NCBI GenBank assembly: GCA_018222665.1
Contig: JAAEZW010000143.1
Location: 1-5,584, forward strand
DNA: 5,584 bases
DNA from: Paracoccaceae bacterium
GTDB taxonomy: Bacteria; Pseudomonadota; Alphaproteobacteria; Rhodobacterales; Rhodobacteraceae
Reading direction: 5' to 3'
Shown here: positions 1 to 5,584 of the stretch, piece after piece
Position numbering within the stretch: position 1 is the first letter of the stretch
Layout: the number at the start of each line of letters is the position of its first letter
The notes under the pieces: generated by a model
Seen by the model: the letters and a program-made list of their open reading frames with translations, nothing else
What the model was told of the DNA's origin: nothing
The model's database searches: none
Position numbers and translations under genes: made by a program

Positions 1-1
1 A

Positions 2-316
2 GGTGCAGCAGCACTGGCACAGGGTTCAGTTGACATGTCATGCGGTTGGGGTGGTGCACTTCGTCGTATGAAAGAGCACGGTAACGTTCTGTTGACAGGC
101 GCAGAAAAAGAAGAGTTGGGCATCTTGGTGTTTGACGTTACTTCAGCACCAGCAAACTTTGTTGCAGAAAACAGCGATCTTGTTTCAGCCTTCTTGAAAG
201 TCACAGCAGACGCGAACGCAATGTGGAACAAAGGCGGCGACAGCGCAGCAGCAATGGTACCAGCAATCGCAAAAGATTCAGGTATGTCTGAAGAAGACAC
301 ACAGACGTATTCGTGA
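2..316 (+). CDS. tauA: TauA-like ABC transporter substrate-binding protein, 5'-partial, C-terminal end frame-disrupted
   Basis: This is the C-terminal portion of a periplasmic binding protein of the taurine/sulfonate (TauT, NMT1/SsuA-like) class, which captures substrate and delivers it to the permease. The frame is already open at base 2, so the gene begins outside the window; the ATG at 35 is an internal Met. The stretches MSCGWGGALRRMKEHG and GAEKEELGILVFDVTS, then MSEEDTQT, match what I recall of roseobacter taurine-binding proteins. The frame stops at TGA 314-316, directly after EEDTQTYS, earlier than the family's usual end; the normal C-terminal tail is found in another frame (304-396). 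Alanine codons are strikingly biased: 16 of 18 are GCA, unlike the mixed usage in the downstream ATPase gene, which suggests a highly expressed gene. The tauB and tauC genes downstream support the transporter role. The substrate (taurine or another sulfonate) is inferred from family and context. Confidence 0.8.
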   Translation, partial: GAAALAQGSVDMSCGWGGALRRMKEHGNVLLTGAEKEELGILVFDVTSAPANFVAENSDLVSAFLKVTADANAMWNKGGDSAAAMVPAIAKDSGMSEEDTQTYS

Positions 317-396
317 ATGCGGGTAGCATCGATTCAGCACTAGACAGCTATGCTGGCAACGTGAACACAGGTCCATTGGCTGCTGCAGGCAACTAA
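304..396 (+). pseudogene. Out-of-frame C-terminal tail of the TauA-like gene
   Basis: Frame 1 is open from 292 to the TAA at 394-396. From 304 it reads DVFVNAGSIDSALDSYAG, then NVNTGPLAAAGN, and stop. I recall this as the normal C-terminus of roseobacter taurine-binding proteins, where it usually follows a segment ending in ...KGVADVF. Here it joins the frame-2 text EEDTQT with a net -1 change, and roughly 25-35 residues usually found between these two blocks seem to be missing. The best reading is therefore an out-of-frame internal deletion, or a mis-assembly, and not a separate gene. There is no ribosome binding site or plausible independent start. The terminator just downstream at 412 marks this TAA as the original gene end. 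Confidence 0.7.
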
Positions 397-411
397 TCTG
401 ACCATATACTT

Positions 412-440
412 AGGCCGCGGGGCATGTCCCGCGGCCTTTT
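412..440 (+). terminator. Rho-independent terminator after the binding-protein gene
   Basis: A perfect inverted repeat pairs 412-421 (AGGCCGCGGG) with 428-437 (CCCGCGGCCT) across a 6-base loop, GCATGT. The stem is very GC-rich and runs straight into TTTT at 437-440. It lies 15 bases after the original TAA of the binding-protein gene and 33 bases before tauB. Some transcripts probably read through, since no convincing promoter is visible before tauB. This would make the binding protein in excess over the ATPase and permease, a known pattern in ABC importer operons. Confidence 0.85.
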
Positions 441-473
441 CTGTACCTACCTATCAAAATTTGAGCGTCCCTT

Positions 474-1289
474 ATGACCACTGATCACGGATTGAATATT
501 AACAATCTTTCAATGCGCTTTGATTTGCCAAATGGCGGATCAGTGCAGGCGTTAAAGAACGTAAACCTAAATCTAAAAAGCGGTGAACTGATGTCGGTTC
601 TGGGTCCGTCTGGATGCGGAAAAACCACGCTTTTGAACATTATCGCGGGCTTCTTGGCGCCGACAGAGGGGGAAATCCAACTGAATGCTTCAACCGTCAC
701 AGGCCCAAGTGCAGAACGCGGTATGGTGTTCCAACAAGGCGCATTGTTCGAATGGATGAGCGTGCGCGAAAATGTCGGTTTCGGTCCCAAGATGAAGGGC
801 ACACCGCGTGGCGAAATTCGTGAAACCGTGGACCACCTCTTGGACACCGTTGGTTTGGGTGATTTCAAAGAAAAAGCCGTCTATGAATTGTCGGGTGGTA
901 TGCAGCAGCGTGTGGCATTGGCCCGCTGTTTGGCAAATGACCCTGATGTGATCCTAATGGACGAGCCGCTTGGCGCACTTGATGCCCTGACACGTGAAAA
1001 GATGCAGTCTCTGGTTCTAAAACTTTGGAAAGAAACAGGCAAAACGATTATCCTGATCACCCACTCAGTGGAAGAGGCATTGTTGCTGGGCGAGCGTTTG
1101 TTGGTGATGGCACCAAGACCGGGACGCATCCACCGCGAATACCGTTTGCCCTTTGCTGATTTGGGCGTTGACCAAGACTTGCGCGAAGTCAAAAAACACC
1201 CCGACTATGCCGAGAAGCGGGAAGAGATCCTATCCATGATTTGGGACATGGAAGAAGAGATTATGGGCCGTATGGAGGCGCAGTCATGA
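474..1289 (+). CDS. tauB: Taurine-type ABC transporter ATP-binding protein
   Basis: Cytoplasmic ATPase (271 aa, usual length for the family) that powers the importer by binding and hydrolysing ATP as a dimer against the permease. All nucleotide-binding motifs are intact: Walker A GPSGCGKT at residues 44-51, Q-loop within VFQQ at 85-88, ABC signature LSGGMQQR at 139-146, Walker B VILMDEP at 159-165 with catalytic Glu164, D-loop GALD at 167-170, and switch His197 in ITHSVEEA. The sequence type is TauB/SsuB (nitrate/sulfonate/taurine group), including the MAPRPGRI stretch near residues 212-219. A charged C-terminal tail (about 235-271) follows the core. The ATG at 474 is fixed by an in-frame TGA at 462-464 with no other start between; only a weak Shine-Dalgarno-like GAG (463-465) is visible. 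The gene overlaps tauC by 4 bases, so translation is probably coupled. Assignment as ABC ATPase is firm; taurine specificity is inferred. Confidence 0.93.
   Translation: MTTDHGLNINNLSMRFDLPNGGSVQALKNVNLNLKSGELMSVLGPSGCGKTTLLNIIAGFLAPTEGEIQLNASTVTGPSAERGMVFQQGALFEWMSVRENVGFGPKMKGTPRGEIRETVDHLLDTVGLGDFKEKAVYELSGGMQQRVALARCLANDPDVILMDEPLGALDALTREKMQSLVLKLWKETGKTIILITHSVEEALLLGERLLVMAPRPGRIHREYRLPFADLGVDQDLREVKKHPDYAEKREEILSMIWDMEEEIMGRMEAQS
1274..1278 (+). promoter_or_regulatory. Ribosome binding site deciding the tauC start
   Basis: GGAGG lies inside the end of tauB, 7 bases before the ATG at 1286. The ATG overlaps the tauB stop as ATGA (1286-1289). This fixes the tauC start at 1286; an upstream in-frame ATG at 1241 has no such site and would add 15 residues (MGHGRRDYGPYGGAV) that do not look like a permease N-terminus. 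Confidence 0.85.
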
Positions 1290-2620
1290 GTATTTTCACG
1301 CAGCTCATAAGTGAGCTTTTAGGTATCCTTGCAACATTCGTGATGGTGCTGCCGTATCTAATTGGCTACGTCCTATTGATCATGCTGACGTTGGGTATTT
1401 GGCGGATCGTGCGGCGGTTTATGACACCAAAGCAAGATTTTGGCGCGCTAAAAACGGTAACCTTTGGCGATGAGAGCGCGGTCACATCAAATTCCGCGGC
1501 TTCGGTCATTTCAATTGCTTTGATCTTTGTTTTATGGGGATCATTTACGGGGTCCCGTTGGTTGCCCAGCGTGTTGCATATGCCAGGCGCATTTCAGGGA
1601 GAGGCAGGATTTTCCTACACGATTGAGCTTCCTGATGGATCAACACAAGATGCAACAGTGGATGTCGTCGTTTTTGGTGCTGGGGAAACCCCGCCAAAGC
1701 TTTCGGTCGACGAAGGTGCGCAGTCTGCAAAGAATGATGGTGTTGCAATTCAAGCATATCGCAACAAACTTTTGAAATGGGACGCCAATGATGAGTTTAG
1801 CCGTAAGGATGGGGCAAAAATCATTGCCATCAATGGACAATCAATCGCCCTGGATGGTGAGGTTTTTGTTCCAAACCTGCGCGTTGCTGTGACACCCAAA
1901 GGGACCCTGAACATCGAACCCAATAAAGGTGTTCAGATGGAGCCAATCTGGTTGCCAGCGCCCGAAGCGGTGAAGGACCGTTTGGTTGAAATCGCAACAG
2001 CGGGTTTCAAGAACTTCATGCTGGTCGAACACTTGGGATATTCGCTGTTCCGCGTTATTGTTGGTTTCTTCTTTGGCGCGCTTGTTGGTATTCCACTGGG
2101 ATATGCGATGGGTCTGTCCGATTGGTTCCGTGGCTGGTTCGACCCAATTGTGGAATTCATGCGCCCTGTTCCACCGCTTGCGTTGATCCCACTTGTTATC
2201 ATCTGGGCGGGTATTGGCGAGGTTGGCAAAATTATCCTGCTGTTCTTAGCCGCGCTTTGGATTATGGCAATTGCCGCGCGAGCGGGTGTGTCGGGCGTAC
2301 GCATATCAAAGGTGCATGCGGCCTATTCATTGGGCGCGAGCAAATGGCAAATCATGCGCTACGTAATCGTACCCAACAGCTTGCCAGAAATCTTTACCGG
2401 TGCTCGGGTTGCGATGGGGGTTTGTTGGGGAACTGTTGTTGCTGCCGAATTGGTGGCCGCAGAAAAAGGGGCAGGCATGATGATCATGGTTGCGTCAAAA
2501 TTCCAGCAAACTGATGTTGTGATCCTAGGCATCATTTTGATTGGTGCGATCGGGTTTGCGATCGACATGTTGATGCGCTGGGCCGAAAAGATCATGGTGC
2601 CGTGGAAAGGCCGCGGGTAG
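1286..2620 (+). CDS. tauC: Taurine-type ABC transporter permease with a large extracytoplasmic insertion
   Basis: Inner-membrane subunit that forms the import channel and docks the TauB ATPase. At 444 aa it is far longer than the usual TauC/SsuC (about 250-280 aa; E. coli TauC is 275). Residues 246-440 are a normal binding-protein-dependent permease core with hydrophobic segments near 250-275, 290-311, 313-335, 371-393 and 409-430. The EAA-type coupling loop is at about 345-369 (AAYSLGASKWQIMRY followed by VIVPNSLPEI). Two features are extra. One is an N-terminal membrane segment (about 11-39) followed by a basic stretch, WRIVRRF, that should be cytoplasmic. The other is a soluble, strand-rich region of about 125 residues (96-220) between the segment at 72-89 and the conserved WLPAPEAV at 222-229. 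Placing the EAA loop in the cytoplasm puts this region outside the membrane. Start chosen from GGAGG and the ATGA overlap with tauB. Permease identity is secure; substrate and the role of the insertion are inferred or unknown. Confidence 0.9.
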   Translation: MSIFTQLISELLGILATFVMVLPYLIGYVLLIMLTLGIWRIVRRFMTPKQDFGALKTVTFGDESAVTSNSAASVISIALIFVLWGSFTGSRWLPSVLHMPGAFQGEAGFSYTIELPDGSTQDATVDVVVFGAGETPPKLSVDEGAQSAKNDGVAIQAYRNKLLKWDANDEFSRKDGAKIIAINGQSIALDGEVFVPNLRVAVTPKGTLNIEPNKGVQMEPIWLPAPEAVKDRLVEIATAGFKNFMLVEHLGYSLFRVIVGFFFGALVGIPLGYAMGLSDWFRGWFDPIVEFMRPVPPLALIPLVIIWAGIGEVGKIILLFLAALWIMAIAARAGVSGVRISKVHAAYSLGASKWQIMRYVIVPNSLPEIFTGARVAMGVCWGTVVAAELVAAEKGAGMMIMVASKFQQTDVVILGIILIGAIGFAIDMLMRWAEKIMVPWKGRG

Positions 2621-2632
2621 GCATTATTAAAT

Positions 2633-2658
2633 TGTGTGCGCCCGAACGGGCGTACGCA
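2633..2658. terminator. Hairpin between convergent tauC and parC, probable terminator
   Basis: An 11-pair stem (2633-2643 with 2648-2658, including two G-U pairs) closes a GAAC tetraloop, with the uninterrupted core CGCCC/GGGCG next to the loop. It begins 12 bases after the tauC stop and lies 53 bases beyond the parC stop. Only short T runs follow on either strand (GGTTTC on plus, AATTTAAT on minus), so it is weaker than the terminator at 412. It is placed to end transcripts from both directions. Confidence 0.55.
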
Positions 2659-2711
2659 GGTTTCTAAAACGCATGCTCAAACATGGTATTTTTGCGCGTG
2701 TGTTTTGCTTT

Positions 2712-5018
2712 TTAGCTTGTGAATTTGTTGTCCCGTGGGAAGCCGCGTGGCGCCATGCGCCCCGCGCTTGCGCGTTTTGCGATCCATTCGGCCAGATCGT
2801 TTTCGGTGCGGGTGCGTCCAGCTGGATCCAGCCAACTTAGGCCTTCTTCTAGGTTAAAGGTTGTCGCATCGGACAATCCGCCGTCCTTATATTTTTGCAA
2901 TCGCACACCTTTGCCCCGTCCCATTTCGGGTAATTCTTCGATGGAGAAGATCAAAACCTTGCGGTTTTCACCGACAACGGCAATGTGATCGCCTTTCACA
3001 ACGCGACAAACAGAGGCGACGCTATCACCCTTCACATTTAGCACTTGTTTCCCCGTTCGCGTTTGGGCGATTACGTCATCTTGAGGAACGATGAATCCAT
3101 CACCCGCGCTTGATGCGACTAATAATTTTGTTCCTGCAGTATAGGTAAACATCGTGACAATTGCAGCCTCGTTCGGGAGGTCAACCATCAAGCGCAGGGG
3201 TTCACCCATGCCCCGTCCACCGGGCAGATTTGCGCAAGAGACGGTGTAAAACCGCCCATTGCTGCCCAAGACCAAGAGGCGTTCGGTGGTTTCCGCGTGA
3301 AAGATAAGCGCAGGACCATCGCCGTCTTTGTATTTCAATTCGCGGTTTAGATCGATGTGACCCGTCATGGCGCGGATCCATCCCATTTTAGAACATACAA
3401 TCGTAATGGGCTCGCGTTCGATCATCGCCTCGATCGGGACATCTTCCGCTTCTGCCGCCTCGGCAAATTCGCTGCGTCTTGCACCTCCAGCGTAATCTTT
3501 GCCGAATTGCTTTTTGGTTTCTTTCAACTGCTCTGCAACACGGGCCCATTGCAAACTATCGCTTGCCAATAGATCGCTAAGACCTGCGCGTTCTTCCATT
3601 AATGCATCGCGTTCGCGCACCAATTCCATTTCTTCCAGACGCCGCAAAGAGCGCAACCGCATGTTCAAAATAGCTTCGGCTTGGAGCTCGGTCAGCTCTC
3701 CTTCGCGCGCTGTGTCTGGCCCTATATAGTCGACCTCTGATGTGGCGCGCACATGATCGACTTGCCAATTTTCGGCCATTAGCGCCAGTTTCGGGTCATC
3801 GTCATAGCGGATAATATCAATGACGCGATCCAAATTGAGGAAGGCGACCATCAAGCCTTCTAACACCTCAAGGCGGTGATCAATTTTTTCAACGCGGAAT
3901 GTAGTGCGGCGCACCAAAACGTCACGACGGTGATCAAGGAAGGCGCGCAGGACTTCTTTCAGGCTGCACACCTTAGGTATGACACCGTCGATCAATACGT
4001 TCATGTTCAGTGAAAAACGTACCTCAAGATCAGAGTTTTTGAACATTGTGTTCATCAAAACATCTGGATCCACGTTTTTCGATTTTGGTTCCAATATCAT
4101 GCGAATGTCATCGGCACTTTCGTCACGGACATCGGCAAGGATCGGGATTTTTTTGGAATTAATCAGTTCCGCAATCTTTTCGATCAGCTTTGATTTTTGG
4201 ACCTGATACGGGATTTCCGTAATGACGACTTGCCATTGTCCACGGCCTAAATCCTCGACCTCCCATTTTGCGCGTAATTTGAAGGATCCGCGCCCAGTGG
4301 CATAGGCGTTGCGAATATTTTCGGGGCTTTCGACAATTATACCGCCCGTTGGGAAATCAGGGCCAGGAACATAATTCAACAATGTGTCGTCGCGGGCATC
4401 GGGTGTTTTGATCAGATGCAGACACGCATCGCATAGTTCCGCGATGTTATGCGGGGGAATATTTGTCGCCATGCCCACCGCAATGCCGCTGGCACCATTG
4501 GCTAATAGGTTTGGAAAACTGGCGGGCAGGACAACGGGTTCCTGCAGCGTGCCATCGTAGTTGTCACGAAAATCGACCGCATTTTCGTTTAGGCCGTCCA
4601 ACAATGCTTCGGCCAAGGCGGTCATACGGGCCTCGGTATATCGGCTAGCAGCGGGGTTGTCGCCATCGATGTTGCCAAAGTTTCCTTGGCCGTCAACCAA
4701 TGGGTATCGTACGTTGAAATCCTGAGCTAAGCGCGCCATCGCGTCGTAGATCGCGGCGTCCCCATGCGGGTGATAGTTCCCCATGACATCGCCACTGATT
4801 TTTGCGGATTTCCGAAATCCACCTGCGGAGGCTAAGCGCAATTCGCGCATTGCATAAAGAATGCGCCGATGCACAGGCTTTAATCCATCACGTGCATCCG
4901 GCAAGGCGCGGTGCATAATTGTGGACAGCGCATAGGTCAGATACCGCTCGCCAATTGCGCGGCGCAAGGGTTCAGCAAGGATCAGTCCAGTGTCGGTGGG
5001 GTCGTTGGTATCGCTCAT
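2712..5018 (-). CDS. parC: DNA topoisomerase IV subunit A
   Basis: ParC cuts and rejoins DNA with ParE to decatenate daughter chromosomes. The 768-aa product covers the whole family architecture. The winged-helix breakage domain starts at SEPLRR-like AEPLRRAIGERYLTYALS. GDVMGNYHPHGD is at about 76-87, and the catalytic Tyr127 follows Arg126 in AASRYTEARM. Next come GIAVGMATNIPPHN (about 178-191), tower and coiled-coil regions with EAILNMRLRSLRRLEE (about 448-463), and a C-terminal beta-propeller region (about 532-730) ending in RGFPRDNKFTS. The propeller carries GRGKGVRLQKYKDGG and no clear GyrA box (QRRGGKG type), which favours ParC over GyrA. An in-frame ATG at 5057 would add 13 residues, but MSDTNDP at 5018 is the start I recall for roseobacter ParC; AGAG lies 12 bases before it and no Shine-Dalgarno precedes 5057. 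At the positions of E. coli Ser80 and Glu84 it has Ala88 and Asp92. No frameshift is visible. parE is not in the window. Confidence 0.96.
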   Translation of the reverse strand: MSDTNDPTDTGLILAEPLRRAIGERYLTYALSTIMHRALPDARDGLKPVHRRILYAMRELRLASAGGFRKSAKISGDVMGNYHPHGDAAIYDAMARLAQDFNVRYPLVDGQGNFGNIDGDNPAASRYTEARMTALAEALLDGLNENAVDFRDNYDGTLQEPVVLPASFPNLLANGASGIAVGMATNIPPHNIAELCDACLHLIKTPDARDDTLLNYVPGPDFPTGGIIVESPENIRNAYATGRGSFKLRAKWEVEDLGRGQWQVVITEIPYQVQKSKLIEKIAELINSKKIPILADVRDESADDIRMILEPKSKNVDPDVLMNTMFKNSDLEVRFSLNMNVLIDGVIPKVCSLKEVLRAFLDHRRDVLVRRTTFRVEKIDHRLEVLEGLMVAFLNLDRVIDIIRYDDDPKLALMAENWQVDHVRATSEVDYIGPDTAREGELTELQAEAILNMRLRSLRRLEEMELVRERDALMEERAGLSDLLASDSLQWARVAEQLKETKKQFGKDYAGGARRSEFAEAAEAEDVPIEAMIEREPITIVCSKMGWIRAMTGHIDLNRELKYKDGDGPALIFHAETTERLLVLGSNGRFYTVSCANLPGGRGMGEPLRLMVDLPNEAAIVTMFTYTAGTKLLVASSAGDGFIVPQDDVIAQTRTGKQVLNVKGDSVASVCRVVKGDHIAVVGENRKVLIFSIEELPEMGRGKGVRLQKYKDGGLSDATTFNLEEGLSWLDPAGRTRTENDLAEWIAKRASAGRMAPRGFPRDNKFTS

Positions 5019-5156
5019 GCCGAATTGATACTCTGCAACTAGAATGGGGTAAAGCATCCATCGGGGAAAAACACCGAATTTTCCACCAATTCTTTAGGGT
5101 AGAATAAATATTAATAAGAATCACATGTTCACATTTTGTAAGGGGTTAGGGGTAAG
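5019..5156. promoter_or_regulatory. Divergent promoter region between parC and the SH3-protein gene
   Basis: These 138 bases separate two genes that point away from each other, so promoters for both should lie here. The stretch 5097-5120 is markedly AT-rich. On the plus strand TAGAAT at 5100-5105 is one base from a TATAAT -10 box, but the best -35 candidate (TTTTCC, 5079-5084) is poor and closely spaced. On the minus strand TATTCT (complement of 5101-5106) could serve parC. Two short direct repeats are present: TCACAT at 5121-5126 and 5129-5134, and AGGGGTTA/GGGGTAAG at 5141-5156, the latter including the Shine-Dalgarno region of the next gene. The exact promoter positions are guesses; the location of regulation here follows from gene orientation. 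Confidence 0.4.
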
Positions 5157-5584
5157 ATGTGGAAGTATTTGTTTTTATGCTTTGCGATGTTGGGCTGGGC
5201 GTTTTTTGAACTCAGTGGCGGTCAGGATTTTGAGCCCGCATTGGCAACGTCGGTTGCTGAAGTTGCGGCACCAACGGATGATGTCGACCCAATCGATCGA
5301 TCATTTGATCGAGAAGAAGTTGCACGCGCCGCAACAAACGCCTTGCGCAGTATTGAATTTGATGAACACCCAGAGGCGGTGTCACGGGTCAATGTTGAGG
5401 CAAATGCCACTTTGTGGAAAGTCAGCGAAGACACAGAAACAAGCGCGATTATCGAAAATATTTTGGATGATGTGGTTCCCGTTGTTGCAGCAAATGTACC
5501 AAGCGACGAAAACCTCTACGTTGTATCGGTCAATCGGGCGAATATGCGCAACGGGCCAAGTACACGAAATGGTGTCATTGCCAA
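5157..5584 (+). CDS. Membrane-anchored bacterial SH3 domain protein, 3'-partial
   Basis: The frame stays open to the window end: 142 codons plus two bases, so the C-terminus is missing. Residues 1-22 (MWKYLFLCFAMLGWAFFELS then GG) form a short basic N-terminus and a hydrophobic segment, either an uncleaved anchor or a signal peptide; Cys8 is not in a lipobox. An acidic, Ala/Val-rich, probably disordered linker follows (about 23-115). From about 120, LYVVSVNRANMRNGPSTRNG matches the start of a bacterial SH3 (SH3b) repeat, whose typical text is VxVNMRxGPSTxxxV. Such domains usually act in the periplasm and are often linked to cell-wall binding, but no catalytic domain is visible here. The start is fixed by an in-frame TAA at 5139-5141 with no other start codon before the ATG; a G-rich AGGGG (5148-5152) lies 4 bases upstream. 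Proteins of this shape are common in roseobacters; function unknown. Confidence 0.85.
   Translation, partial: MWKYLFLCFAMLGWAFFELSGGQDFEPALATSVAEVAAPTDDVDPIDRSFDREEVARAATNALRSIEFDEHPEAVSRVNVEANATLWKVSEDTETSAIIENILDDVVPVVAANVPSDENLYVVSVNRANMRNGPSTRNGVIA

Noticed and set aside
292..316. Programmed -1 ribosomal frameshift joining the two parts of the binding-protein gene
   Set aside because: The net shift is -1, but no X-XXY-YYZ slippery heptamer is visible between 292 and 316, and the family comparison suggests missing residues, which frameshifting would not explain.
485..1192. Minus-strand open frames at 485-868 and 881-1192
   Set aside because: They lie opposite the fully conserved tauB ATPase; their products show no recognisable domain and only mirror its codon structure.
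1241..1285. Upstream in-frame start for the permease at 1241
   Set aside because: It lies deep inside tauB, has no ribosome binding site and adds a non-hydrophobic, glycine-rich leader; ATG 1286 has GGAGG at 7 bases and the ATGA overlap.
1933..2514. Open frames opposite or overlapping the permease core (1933-2304 minus, 2122-2514 plus)
   Set aside because: The permease frame has clear membrane segments and an EAA loop over this stretch; the other frames have low-complexity products and no start signals.
5019..5057. ParC start at 5057, giving 781 residues
   Set aside because: The extra 13 residues (MLYPILVAEYQFG) do not belong to the ParC family as I recall it, and no Shine-Dalgarno precedes 5057; ATG 5018 (MSDTNDP) is preferred.
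5222..5434. Minus-strand open frame of 70 codons at 5222-5434
   Set aside because: It is opposite the SH3-protein gene, whose start, anchor and SH3 motif are recognisable; the product is Ser/Arg-rich without a motif.
1..5584. A new defence, mobile or RNA-based system
   Set aside because: I looked for transposase or integrase motifs, repeat-spacer arrays, tRNA- or rRNA-like stretches and terminal repeats and saw none; the genes are a nutrient importer, a housekeeping topoisomerase and an SH3 protein.

Overview
The window looks like chromosomal DNA of a marine alphaproteobacterium, most likely Rhodobacterales (roseobacter group), with moderate GC by eye. The main clue is the ParC protein, which reads like roseobacter ParC from end to end. 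A taurine-type (TauT family) ABC transporter and a short membrane-anchored SH3 protein fit the same group. This assignment comes from recalled family knowledge, not from a search.

Layout. Positions 2-396 (+) hold the C-terminal part of a TauA-like substrate-binding protein. The gene enters from outside the window, and its reading frame is broken close to its end: frame 2 stops at 314-316, while an unmistakable C-terminal tail continues in frame 1 from about 304 to 396. A strong rho-independent terminator follows at 412-440. Then come the ATPase gene tauB (474-1289) and the permease gene tauC (1286-2620), which overlap by 4 bases. A hairpin at 2633-2658 lies between tauC and the convergent parC (5018-2712, minus strand), which encodes topoisomerase IV subunit A. 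An AT-rich divergent intergenic region (5019-5156) separates parC from a plus-strand gene starting at 5157. That gene encodes a membrane-anchored protein whose bacterial SH3 domain is cut by the window end.

How the genes work together. The binding protein, ATPase and permease form one importer, probably for taurine or a related sulfonate. The terminator after the binding-protein gene and that gene's strongly biased codon use fit a binding protein made in large excess over the membrane parts. parC is an unrelated housekeeping gene for chromosome decatenation.

I see no mobile element, CRISPR array, RNA gene or defence system, and no clear new multi-gene system. The points most worth a second look are the disrupted end of the binding-protein gene and an extra extracytoplasmic domain of about 125 residues inserted in the permease.
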